From NCBI RefSeq assembly GCF_016863015.1, contig NZ_BOOB01000047.1, forward strand, positions 56,612-120,611: DNA of 64,000 bases. Reading direction: 5' to 3'. This stretch comes from Microbispora amethystogenes. GTDB taxonomy: Bacteria > Actinomycetota > Actinomycetes > Streptosporangiales > Streptosporangiaceae. Below the pieces are notes generated by a model that was not told where the DNA came from, ran no database searches, and was given only the letters and a program-made list of their open reading frames with translations. Each line of letters starts with the position of its first letter. The first letter of the stretch is position 1. The translations under genes were made by a program, and so were the position numbers. Of this stretch, positions 32,914-40,676 are shown in pieces.

Positions 32914-33776
32914 ACACTCCTGCCCTGCTCGCCGGCCTCGGCACATCGGCTGTCCTGGGCGGAGTGACCTGCATCGTCATCGGACTCGCCGGACGGGGGC
33001 CCGTCGAGCCGGTACGACCTCCTTCCCGTTGGCCGGCGATCCGGAGGGCACTGATCGCCCGGCGGCGGCTTGCCGTGATTTCCTTCTTCGCCGCGGTCGC
33101 CGTACTCGGCCTGACCGGATGGCCTGTTGCCGCATGCGCCACGGCGGTAGCCGTGCTCGCCTTACCGAAAGTGGTGTCAGGCCGCACCGCCGCTCAGCAG
33201 ATCCGGAAGCTCGAAGCACTGGAGCTGTGGACCCGGCGCCTGGCCGACCTGCTGGTGGCCGGCCGGGCCCTGGAACAGGCATTGGAGCAGAGCGCCTCCC
33301 GCAACGTCCCGTCTGCCATCACCGCGCCGGTGTCCTCGCTCGCCCGTCGGCTCCGCGTCGCTCAAATGCCGACCGAGCAGGCGCTGCGGTTCTTCGCCGA
33401 CGAGCTGAACGATCCGGTAGGAGACCGCATCGCAGCAGCTCTCATCCTCGTGGCACGACGCCGAGGGAAGGGCGCCAGCGCGCTGCTGCACCAGCTCGCC
33501 CAGCTCGTCGCGAAGGACGTGAGCGACCGCCGGGAAGTCGAAGCCGCGCGAGCCGAGCACCGTACGACCGTCCGCTGGATCATCGGCATCCTCGTCACCT
33601 TCACGGCTGTCGCGATCACGCAGCGGTCCTACGTCGCGCCCTTCGGCACGCCGGTCGGACAGGTCGTCCTGGCCATGGTGGCAAGCCTGTACGGCGTGGC
33701 GCTGTGGTGGCTGCATCGGCTCGGCAGCTCCGCCGTCGGTCACCGCTTTCTCACGGATCCCGGGAAGCAGCGATGA
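32910..33776 (+). CDS. tadB: TadB membrane platform protein (type II secretion F domain)
   Basis: 288 residues from an ATG overlapping the CpaF stop, with a GGGAGG site. Hydrophobic helices at the N terminus (LAVISFFAAVAVLGLTGWPV), then the cytoplasmic F domain (LEALELWTRRLADLLVAGRA, ASALLHQLAQLVAKDVSDRR) and C-terminal helices (WIIGILVTFTAVAIT, VVLAMVASLYGVALWWLH). This is the inner-membrane platform partner of the ATPase. The TadC gene starts inside its stop codon. Confidence 0.88.
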   Translation: MNTPALLAGLGTSAVLGGVTCIVIGLAGRGPVEPVRPPSRWPAIRRALIARRRLAVISFFAAVAVLGLTGWPVAACATAVAVLALPKVVSGRTAAQQIRKLEALELWTRRLADLLVAGRALEQALEQSASRNVPSAITAPVSSLARRLRVAQMPTEQALRFFADELNDPVGDRIAAALILVARRRGKGASALLHQLAQLVAKDVSDRREVEAARAEHRTTVRWIIGILVTFTAVAITQRSYVAPFGTPVGQVVLAMVASLYGVALWWLHRLGSSAVGHRFLTDPGKQR

Positions 33777-34612
33777 ACATCCCGGCCGTGACCGCGGGGG
33801 CGATGATCGGCCTCGGCTTGGTCATCGTCGGGTCCGAGCTGTCTCCTGGTCCTCCGCGCCTCAACGACGCGCTCGCGCGACTCGACGGCGCTCGCCGCCC
33901 CGGCCCGCGCGGCCGGCTCACCGTGCGGCTGTCACGGCTCCCCGTTCCCCGCGAGGACCTGGCGCTTCTCGGCATCAGCGATGAGCGCTTCACTCTGCAG
34001 CGCGTCGCCTTCCTGCTGTTCGGTCTGGTGTTGCCGCTCCCACTGACCATGCTGTGCGCGGTCGCAGGCGTTTCCCTTCCTTGGGCCGTGCCGACCGGCG
34101 CCGGCGTACTGTGCGGGGCCCTGTTCGCCCTGGTCCCTGACTACGCCGTCCGTGGCCAGGCCCGGGAGCGCCGGCAGGAGTTCCGCGCCGCCCTGGCGAC
34201 GTACCTCGACATGGTCGCGCTGGAACGATCCGCCGGCGCCGGGCCACCACAGGCCCTTCAGGTGCCTGCCGAGGTGTGCACCGGCTGGGTGTTCCGCCGC
34301 ATCGCCCAGGTCCTGGAGCACGCCAAACGCGCCGGAGAACAGCCGTGGCGCGGCCTGGCTCAACTGGGCGAGGAGATACGCATCGCGGAGTTGACCGAGC
34401 TGGCCGACATCGCCGAGGACGCAGGCTCCGAGGGCGCCCAGGTGCTGTCCACTCTGCTGGCCAAGGCGCAGTCCATGCGCACCACCGCGCTGACCGATGC
34501 ACGGGCCCGTGCCAACAGCCGGACCAGCGAGATGCCCATCGCAATCGGCATCTCCGTCTTCGGCTTTCTGGCGCTTGTGTGCTTTCCCGCCGTCTACCGA
34601 ATCATGAGCTGA
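33773..34612 (+). CDS. tadC: TadC membrane platform protein (type II secretion F domain)
   Basis: 279 residues, ATG overlapping the TadB stop by 4 bases. Membrane helices AVTAGAMIGLGLVIVGSEL, FLLFGLVLPLPLTMLCAVAG and IGISVFGFLALVCFPAVYRI flank the F domain (FRAALATYLDMVALERSAGA, IAELTELADIAEDAGSEGAQ). The second half of the inner-membrane platform of the Tad pilus. The ORF extends upstream in this frame, but that part is the shadow of tadB. Confidence 0.88.
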   Translation: MNIPAVTAGAMIGLGLVIVGSELSPGPPRLNDALARLDGARRPGPRGRLTVRLSRLPVPREDLALLGISDERFTLQRVAFLLFGLVLPLPLTMLCAVAGVSLPWAVPTGAGVLCGALFALVPDYAVRGQARERRQEFRAALATYLDMVALERSAGAGPPQALQVPAEVCTGWVFRRIAQVLEHAKRAGEQPWRGLAQLGEEIRIAELTELADIAEDAGSEGAQVLSTLLAKAQSMRTTALTDARARANSRTSEMPIAIGISVFGFLALVCFPAVYRIMS

Positions 34613-34623
34613 GGAGATGCCGC

Positions 34624-34836
34624 ATGTCCCCTCTCCTGCCGCCGGAGGCCGCTTACTGGCTCGCCGTCCGGAAGCTTCTGCTCGACAGGCTCGAACGGGC
34701 TCGGGAGCATCCCGACAGGGGAGCGATGTCCGCCGAAGCAATGATCATCATCGCTGCGCTCGTACTGGTGGCAATCACGGTCATGGGCATCGTCACCGCG
34801 AAAATCATCTCCAAGGCCAACTCGATCAACCTGTGA
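34624..34836 (+). CDS. flp: Flp-type prepilin
   Basis: 70 residues with a GAGGAG site. A 34-residue basic leader ends DRG, followed by AMSAEAMIIIAALVLVAITV. Cleavage after Gly would put Glu at position +5, the rule for type IV prepilins, and the long hydrophobic helix is the pilin core. The leader is unusually long for an Flp pilin. It is the major candidate for the pilus subunit. The following TadE-like gene starts within its stop codon. Confidence 0.8.
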   Translation: MSPLLPPEAAYWLAVRKLLLDRLERAREHPDRGAMSAEAMIIIAALVLVAITVMGIVTAKIISKANSINL

Positions 34837-35237
34837 CCCGCAGCGTGAGGCGCAGAGACGATCAGGGCTCAATTTCGGCAGAAGTGATGATCGCGTTGCC
34901 TGCCGTCATGTTCACGATCCTCGTCTGCATGCAGCTCTGCCTGCTGTTCTTCGCGCAGTCGGTCGCGCTCGCCGCTGCTCAGCAAGGCGTCCGGGCCGCA
35001 CGCGCCGACGGTGCTTCGCGTACGGCCGGTGCAGGCGTGGCCAGGAGCTACGCGGAGCGGACGGCGGGCGGGTTCCTCCACTCGATCAGCACGAGCAGTG
35101 CAGGTGATGCGACGAGTGTGCGGGTGACGGTGCAGGGTCGTGCGCTCTCCCTGGTGCCGTTCCTGCCTTCGATCCGGGTCTCGGAGGAGGCTGCGGGAGC
35201 TGTCGAGCGCTTCACCACACCAGGGCAAGTGCCATGA
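34833..35237 (+). CDS. tadE: TadE-like pseudopilin
   Basis: 134 residues from a GTG overlapping the pilin stop. The N terminus RRDDQGSISAEVMIALPAVM shows a prepilin-like G/SISAE site, with Glu at +5 after Gly, followed by a hydrophobic helix (FTILVCMQLCLLFFAQSVAL) and a helical domain (AAAQQGVRAARADGASRTAG). TadE-like minor pilins are processed by the prepilin peptidase and prime pilus assembly. No prepilin peptidase gene is in this cluster. Confidence 0.8.
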   Translation: MTRSVRRRDDQGSISAEVMIALPAVMFTILVCMQLCLLFFAQSVALAAAQQGVRAARADGASRTAGAGVARSYAERTAGGFLHSISTSSAGDATSVRVTVQGRALSLVPFLPSIRVSEEAAGAVERFTTPGQVP

Positions 35238-35653
35238 ACGACCGTGGCAGCGCAACGGTGGAAGCGATGCTCGCCATCACGGCAATCGTCCTCGTCATCC
35301 TGCTCGGCGTGGCCGGAGGGAGGATCACGGTCGCCAGCGCGGCCGTGGAGGCGGCGGCGCGAGATGCCGCTCGTCAGGCGTCCATCGCCCGGTCGGCCTC
35401 CGAGGCCGGCAGGACAGCGGAGTCGAGCGCACGTGAGTCGTTGAGGAGCCGCGGTGTCCGATGCGACTCGGTAAGCGTCCGTCTCAGCACGTCGGGGTTC
35501 AGCCGACCGGTAGGGAGCCCCGCGACCGTCTCGGCAACCGTCTTCTGCTCCGTGCCGCTCGATGACGTGGCCTTCCCCGGCTTGCCAGGGAGCGTCGCCC
35601 GGCGAGCCACCTTCACCAGCCCGCTGGACCCGTACCGCGGGAGGGAATCGTGA
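35234..35653 (+). CDS. TadE/TadF-like pseudopilin
   Basis: 139 residues, ATG overlapping the previous stop. It opens MNDRGSATVEAMLAITAIVL, again with the Gly-SATVE prepilin pattern, then a helix rich in Ala (ITVASAAVEAAARDAARQAS). The C-terminal part has two cysteines (GVRCDSVSV and VFCSVPL) that could form a disulfide outside the membrane. Likely a minor pilin with the neighbouring TadE and TadG proteins. Confidence 0.75.
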   Translation: MNDRGSATVEAMLAITAIVLVILLGVAGGRITVASAAVEAAARDAARQASIARSASEAGRTAESSARESLRSRGVRCDSVSVRLSTSGFSRPVGSPATVSATVFCSVPLDDVAFPGLPGSVARRATFTSPLDPYRGRES

Positions 35654-36072
35654 GTGCGCCCTACGAGGCCGAACGCGGATCGATCACACCGTACGCACTC
35701 ATCTCCATTCTCGTGCTCATGCTCTTCATCGGCCTGGCGGTGGACGGGGGCACCAAGTTGCGGGCGGGCTGGGAGGCAGTGGGCATCGCCGAGGAAGCGG
35801 CTCGCGCCGGCGCCGGTCAGATCGACCGGCGCGCCGCGTACGAGGGCCGGAACTTCATCCTCGATCGCGGCGCCGCCGTACGCGCAGCGCGGGCGTATCT
35901 CAGTGCTACCGGCCGGCCCGGCACCGTCGGCCTCTCCGGCCCGAACTCGATCCGGGTGCAAGTCACCGTCACCAAGCCGACGTGGCTGCTCTCGCTCGTC
36001 GGTCTCTCCTCGGTGTCCATGACCGCGACCGCCACCGCTGATCTCGTCTCCGGCGTCGAAAGGCCCAAGTGA
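35650..36072 (+). CDS. TadG-like pilus assembly protein
   Basis: 140 residues from a GTG overlapping the previous gene. N terminus AERGSITPYALISILVLMLF is the TadG-type start (Gly-SxTP/Y before a hydrophobic helix), then VDGGTKLRAGWEAVGIAEEA. Much shorter than classical TadG, with no von Willebrand A domain, as usual in actinobacteria. Expected in the envelope as a minor pilin or assembly factor. The next gene starts at its stop. Confidence 0.75.
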   Translation: MSAPYEAERGSITPYALISILVLMLFIGLAVDGGTKLRAGWEAVGIAEEAARAGAGQIDRRAAYEGRNFILDRGAAVRAARAYLSATGRPGTVGLSGPNSIRVQVTVTKPTWLLSLVGLSSVSMTATATADLVSGVERPK

Positions 36073-38591
36073 TGACGCTGTCTCGCCTGCTACGAGCACT
36101 GGTCGCGGCGATCGTGCTCGCCGCCACCGTTGTCGGTTTCCCGATCCTCTTCTACCGGCTCGTCGGCTTCCCGCTTCCCGACCACATCCCAACGTTGCAG
36201 GAAGTCGGGCAGAGGCTGGCTGCCCGGGATGACGGCACTCTCTTCATCGCCGTCCTGGAGCTCATCGCATGGGTGGCATGGGCGGCGTTCTCGCTCTCGG
36301 TGCTCTTCGAGATCGGTGCCCGGCTCATCGGCGCCAGGCTCACTCCCAGGCTGTCCGGCCTGGGCGGGATGCAACGTCTGGCTGCCTACCTGGTGGCTTC
36401 CGCCTCGCTCCTCGCCACTGCCCCGGCGGCCATGGCGGCGGAGGCGGCTCCGCCTCCTGTCGTCGCCATGGCGCCATCGCATGCTCTCGGTGGCGACGTC
36501 GTTCGGAACGAGCCGCCAACGGCGCATGAGCCCGTCTACCAGGTGGAGCAGGGCGACAGCCTGTGGGAGATCGCCGACGACAAGCTCGGCAGCCCGAGAC
36601 GATGGAAACAGATCTGGAAACTCAACGCCGGCTCCCCACAGCCAGACGGGAGCAGGTTCAGCAACCCCGGGGTCATCCAGCCTGGTTGGAAGCTCCGCCT
36701 CCCGTACCAGGGCAGGAGGATTGAGCGCGACACGTCCCGCCCTTTGGAGACTCAACAACCAACGAAGCCGGCATCTCGGCCCCCTGCTGCCCAGGTAGAG
36801 GATCGTCACGAGCCGGCAGAGTCCGCTCAGGCGACGCTGCACACCTCTGTGGAACAGGACCGCCGCAGCGCGATCGAGTTGGAGTCGGGCTCTCTTGTGG
36901 CCTTGGGCTATGCCGCGGGCATCAGCACGGCATACGTGGCCAACCGACTGCGCCGACGCCGACGCCACACCCCGCCGTCGGCATCCGATCCCGTCGTCGT
37001 CACGCCTGAGCCGAAACCAGATCCTGCTGTGGCCGAGGTCCGCCGCGCCCACATTCGCAGCTTCACTGAACGCGGCGAGCAGGTCCCCTCTGACATCGAG
37101 CTCCTACGTGATGCGCACTCGATCGACGTACCGGAGAAGCTCTCCATCGGGAGGCACGCTGACGGTTCTCCAGTCGAGATCGCGCTTACCGGCCCCGGGC
37201 TGAGCCTCACCGGCGACGGCGCTCAGGATGTCGCTCGCTACCTCCTGGTCGACATGGTCCGGCAGTCAAGCAACTTCCGCATCGAGGTCGTGGTGTGCAG
37301 CGAGCTGGCGGAGGTCATCACCGGAATTCCCGCCGAGGAACTGAGCGCGATGAGCGACGCCCTACCTGGCCTGGTGGTCGTGCCGACAGCGGATGCCGCG
37401 CTGCAGCACTTCGAGCAGACGTACTTCACCCGGAAGTACATGCTGCTCGAACGCGAAGCGAGCAACATCGAGGAACTGCGCGAGCGGGATCCCGGAGAAG
37501 TCCTGCCGACCATCGTCCTCGTAGCCGAAGTCGATGACGAAGTGTTCGACCGCGTCTCTGCTCCCCTGGTCGCCCCCTCGACGGCAGCAGTCGCCGCAGT
37601 GCTTCTCGGCGACTGGCCGTGCGGCACGACCTCCGAGATCAACGAGGATCATCAGGTCGTCAAAGTTGAGGGACAGCTCGCCGAGGCGATCTCCGGCGCC
37701 GAGCTCTTCCATATCAACGAGGAGGAAGCTGCAGCTCATCTACGAGAGCTGCTGCCCCAGGAGGAGCCGGCGGCCGTCGTGGAAGGGCCTGCTCCGAGTT
37801 CAGCACCTGAAAGCTGGTCTGGCCCGCATTTGGTTCGCCTCTCGGTGCTCGGCCCACCCACCGTTAACGTACGCGGGCGGTCCGCTCCCCTTGAGCTGGG
37901 CTGGTTGCAGCTCAACGCCCTCGTGTACCTCGCTCTCCACCCCGCAGGAGTCACTCGCGACCAGCTCACCACAGCCCTATGGCCCGAGGACACCGGCAAG
38001 GACGTGCACAACACGCTTCGGCACCTTCGGAATGCGCTGGTTACCGCGACTGGGTACGAGAACCCCGAGCGGAAGCGGGCACCGTTCATCAACGCGTCGA
38101 CCACCCAGGAAGGCGCAACGTACCATATCGACCCAGCACTGGTCAGCGTGGATCTCTGGGACTACCGGGCAGCCTTGGAGGAGCTCAGGACAGCATCAGA
38201 ACCTATGAGCAAGCTCTCCGCTCTCCGTAAGGCAGCGCAGCTGTGCGGTGGCGAACTAGCGCATGGCCTGGAGACCGAGTGGATCGATGAGCACCGCTAC
38301 CCTCTGACCCGGTCGCAGGCCGACATCCTGAGCCAACTCGCCGAACTATGCGGTGATAACGATCCTGAGCAAGCGCTTAATGCCCTGGAGAGAGCTCGCG
38401 CGATGGATCCTGACACAGAGGAGACATACCTCCGCATCGTCCGTCTGCAGCTAGACCTCGGCCGCAGAGACGACGCGCGTCGAACCGTCAAGCTGCTGCG
38501 GCAGCGCCACACCGACCTCGGAATTCCGCCTGCTCCAAGAGCAGAGAAAGCCTTCGCGACGCTGTTCGCTGGTAATGAAGGTTCCCGCTGA
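36072..38591 (+). CDS. Membrane LysM-BTAD (SARP-like) protein closing the Tad operon
   Basis: 839 residues; a GTG one codon earlier is an alternative start. Order: N-terminal membrane helices (ALVAAIVLAATVVGFPILFY; LELIAWVAWAAFSLSVLFEI), a third hydrophobic stretch, a LysM module (VYQVEQGDSLWEIADDKLGS ... VIQPGWKLRLP), a Pro/Ala linker, a further hydrophobic segment near residue 280 followed by arginines, then a large cytoplasmic region. It ends in an OmpR-type winged helix plus bacterial transcriptional activation domain (LVRLSVLGPPTVNVRGRSAP ... SVDLWDYRAALEEL). LysM modules bind peptidoglycan and BTAD is normally found in SARP regulators. The protein could link wall contact to control of the pilus operon. 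No operator is evident. Confidence 0.8.
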   Translation: MTLSRLLRALVAAIVLAATVVGFPILFYRLVGFPLPDHIPTLQEVGQRLAARDDGTLFIAVLELIAWVAWAAFSLSVLFEIGARLIGARLTPRLSGLGGMQRLAAYLVASASLLATAPAAMAAEAAPPPVVAMAPSHALGGDVVRNEPPTAHEPVYQVEQGDSLWEIADDKLGSPRRWKQIWKLNAGSPQPDGSRFSNPGVIQPGWKLRLPYQGRRIERDTSRPLETQQPTKPASRPPAAQVEDRHEPAESAQATLHTSVEQDRRSAIELESGSLVALGYAAGISTAYVANRLRRRRRHTPPSASDPVVVTPEPKPDPAVAEVRRAHIRSFTERGEQVPSDIELLRDAHSIDVPEKLSIGRHADGSPVEIALTGPGLSLTGDGAQDVARYLLVDMVRQSSNFRIEVVVCSELAEVITGIPAEELSAMSDALPGLVVVPTADAALQHFEQTYFTRKYMLLEREASNIEELRERDPGEVLPTIVLVAEVDDEVFDRVSAPLVAPSTAAVAAVLLGDWPCGTTSEINEDHQVVKVEGQLAEAISGAELFHINEEEAAAHLRELLPQEEPAAVVEGPAPSSAPESWSGPHLVRLSVLGPPTVNVRGRSAPLELGWLQLNALVYLALHPAGVTRDQLTTALWPEDTGKDVHNTLRHLRNALVTATGYENPERKRAPFINASTTQEGATYHIDPALVSVDLWDYRAALEELRTASEPMSKLSALRKAAQLCGGELAHGLETEWIDEHRYPLTRSQADILSQLAELCGDNDPEQALNALERARAMDPDTEETYLRIVRLQLDLGRRDDARRTVKLLRQRHTDLGIPPAPRAEKAFATLFAGNEGSR

Positions 38592-38697
38592 TGGCATCTT
38601 CTAGCAGAGGTTGTGGGCTGCCCTGATGGGGCTCCGCCCGTGATCCCTCCGGTGCGTTAGCTCTCGGCAAGTCGATGACCTCCACCAGGCCGGCGAG

Positions 38698-40208
38698 GGT
38701 CGCGTCCTCGGAGCGGTGTAAAAGCTCGACGAGGTAGGTGCCGTGGGTTGATCTTAAGCGGCCACCATCGAGGGCGTCGAGTCGGTAGCGGGGGTGGCCT
38801 CTGCGTGGAGCTGGGTGGGCGGGTGGAGCAGGGCTCGGCGGAGGTCTTGCAGGATGCGCAGGCCCTTGCTGGTCATGGTGAAGCCGCGCCAGCCGCGGGC
38901 GGCGCGGTCGAGCACGGCCCAGACCAGGGACACGCAACTGGTCTCGCCGGGGAAGCGGCCGATGACCTTGACGCGGCGGCGGGTCTCGCCGAAGGTGCGC
39001 TCGATGAAGTTGGAGTGCCGGACGCGCTTGTGGTGCTCAAGCGGGAAGCGCAAATACGGGGTCAGGCTCTGCCGGTCGGTGAGCAGGCACTTGACCGCCG
39101 CCGGGTAGCGGCGGCCCCAGGTGCCGGCGAAGGCGTCGACGCGCCGCTGAACGAGGTCGACCAGCGGCTGACCGGCCGTAACGTCGTCGCCGAGCTCGCC
39201 GAGCTCGCCGAGGTCGAAGATCTGCCAGTATGCGGCCTTCACTTCGGCCTGGTCGCCGGTGCTGACCTTCGCGAGCACGTTCCTGGCGCGATGAACGAGA
39301 CATCTTTGACGCAGCGAGGCGGGGAAGATCCGTTCGGCGGCGCTGATCAGGCCGGGCGCGCCGTCGGAGACGATCAGCAGTGGCGAGCGCAGGCCGCGGG
39401 CGACCAGGTCGGACAGGAAGTCGTGCCAGGCATCGGTGGACTCGGCCGCGGCGGCGGCCAGGCCGACGAAGACGGGTTTGCCTGCGGTGGTGATGCCCCA
39501 GGCGGCCAGGATCGGCTCGGCGTGCTGCCCCTGGTGCATCTTGAAATGCGAGGCGTCCAGGAACAGGTAGTCCAGCTCGACGCCGGACAGCTCCCGTCGG
39601 CACCAGCCGTCGTACTCGGCGACGATGGCCTGGCAGATGGTCGAGACCGTCGACTTCGACATGGCGGCTTCGGGGCCGAGAGCATCAGCCAGTGCGCCTT
39701 CGACGTCACGCGTCGACAGGCCACGCACGAAGGAGGCGATGACCAGGGTCTCCAGGGCGTTGGTGCGGGTCACACCGGCGCCGAACAAGCGTGAGGCGAA
39801 CTTCTCGGTGGTGCCGCGCAGCTTCGGCCGGGCGATGGTGACCGGCCCGGTGGTGGTTTTGATCGTGGTCGGGCAGTGCCCGTTGCGGTGACCGGGTCGT
39901 ACGGTGTGCGCCTGGTCGCTGCTGGTGGCGGCGTTGGCGCGTTGGTAGCGGGCGCGGCCGAGGAAAGCGTCCACCTCGGCTTCGACGGCGGTCTGGATGA
40001 TCAGGCGGGCACCGAGACGGGCGACGTCCTCGATGACCTCGACCAGGTCACGACCTTCGGTGAACAGGGCATCGATCTCGGCGCGGATGGCATGAACGGG
40101 CGGTAGTGTGCGTGCCACGAGCGTAGGTCCTTGCGTAGTGCGAACTTTGGACGGTTCAGCACGGCAACCTACGCTCGTTCACTTTTACACCGCATCTCGG
40201 ACGCGACC
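38698..40208 (-). mobile_element. IS256-family insertion sequence with 8-bp target duplication
   Basis: 1511 bp. The ends are GGTCGCGTCC (left) and GGACGCGACC (right), forming terminal inverted repeats that extend inward and also share GCGGTGTAAAAG (38713-38724 and, inverted, 40182-40193). The flanking 8 bases CCGGCGAG are duplicated at 38690-38697 and 40209-40216, the size expected for the family. It carries one intact transposase gene. The clean duplication shows direct insertion. It landed between the Tad operon and the XRE gene and does not disrupt any gene I can support. Confidence 0.9.
38754..40118 (-). CDS. IS256-family (Mutator-type) transposase
   Basis: 454 residues from a GTG at 40118. 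DDE-type signature blocks are ELDYLFLDASHFKMHQGQHA (first Asp), LLIVSDGAPGLISAAERIFP (second Asp) and the C-terminal region HSNFIERTFGETRRRVKVIG with the catalytic Glu. Also the family's CLVHRARNVLAKV. The reading frame is complete and lies centrally within the inverted repeats. Probably active. Confidence 0.95.
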   Translation of the reverse strand: MARTLPPVHAIRAEIDALFTEGRDLVEVIEDVARLGARLIIQTAVEAEVDAFLGRARYQRANAATSSDQAHTVRPGHRNGHCPTTIKTTTGPVTIARPKLRGTTEKFASRLFGAGVTRTNALETLVIASFVRGLSTRDVEGALADALGPEAAMSKSTVSTICQAIVAEYDGWCRRELSGVELDYLFLDASHFKMHQGQHAEPILAAWGITTAGKPVFVGLAAAAAESTDAWHDFLSDLVARGLRSPLLIVSDGAPGLISAAERIFPASLRQRCLVHRARNVLAKVSTGDQAEVKAAYWQIFDLGELGELGDDVTAGQPLVDLVQRRVDAFAGTWGRRYPAAVKCLLTDRQSLTPYLRFPLEHHKRVRHSNFIERTFGETRRRVKVIGRFPGETSCVSLVWAVLDRAARGWRGFTMTSKGLRILQDLRRALLHPPTQLHAEATPATDSTPSMVAA

Positions 40209-40285
40209 CCGGCGAGGGTTCAGGAGCGGACTACCTCTGCCATCGAGCAAGGCGCAGGCCGACACAAGGTGAGGGGCATAGACGT

Positions 40286-40633
40286 TCAGTAAGACGCGGA
40301 TGCCTCACATAAGCGGCTGCGGCGATGCTCTCGCCACTCACCCGGCTCGGGCACCGCCGGAATGACCTGTGGGGTCATATTGGCCACCACCACCCCGTGA
40401 AGCGCGGCCAGGCAGCCGTCCGCCTTCAACGCCCGATCGAGCCGTTCGATGACGTCGTCGGGGGGACGACGCTCTCCACGCTCCCAGCGGGCGAGCGTCG
40501 ACCAGTCCATGAACACCGCCTTGCCGACCTCCTGCAGCGACATTCCGCGTACGTCGCACCAGTGCCGCAGCGCCGCCCCGAGCAAATGCAGCGGGGACTG
40601 CGCGGGATCCACCGAGTCGGGGCGTCGAGGCAT
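40286..40633 (-). CDS. XRE-type helix-turn-helix protein
   Basis: 115 residues from the ATG at 40633, with AAAGGAG upstream; the longer frame to 40735 runs into CRISPR array 2 and is rejected. The HTH is RGMSLQEVGKAVFMDWSTLA then RWERGERRPP, typical of Cro/C1-type regulators. No other domain is visible. It lies at the distal (left) end of array 2 on the same strand as the array and the cas operon, so long pre-crRNA transcripts may read into it. Function unknown; a regulatory role for the locus is only a suggestion. Confidence 0.75.
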   Translation of the reverse strand: MPRRPDSVDPAQSPLHLLGAALRHWCDVRGMSLQEVGKAVFMDWSTLARWERGERRPPDDVIERLDRALKADGCLAALHGVVVANMTPQVIPAVPEPGEWREHRRSRLCEASASY

Positions 40634-40676
40634 CGCACAGCTCCTTTGTTCGTCGTTTTGGCTTCCAAACGTGGCC

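Noticed and set aside
38592..38697. Possible gene fragment (LAGLVEVIDLPRANAPEG) interrupted by the IS256 element
   Set aside because: Removing the IS and one target copy places a TGA directly upstream in that frame, so no continuous gene is restored.
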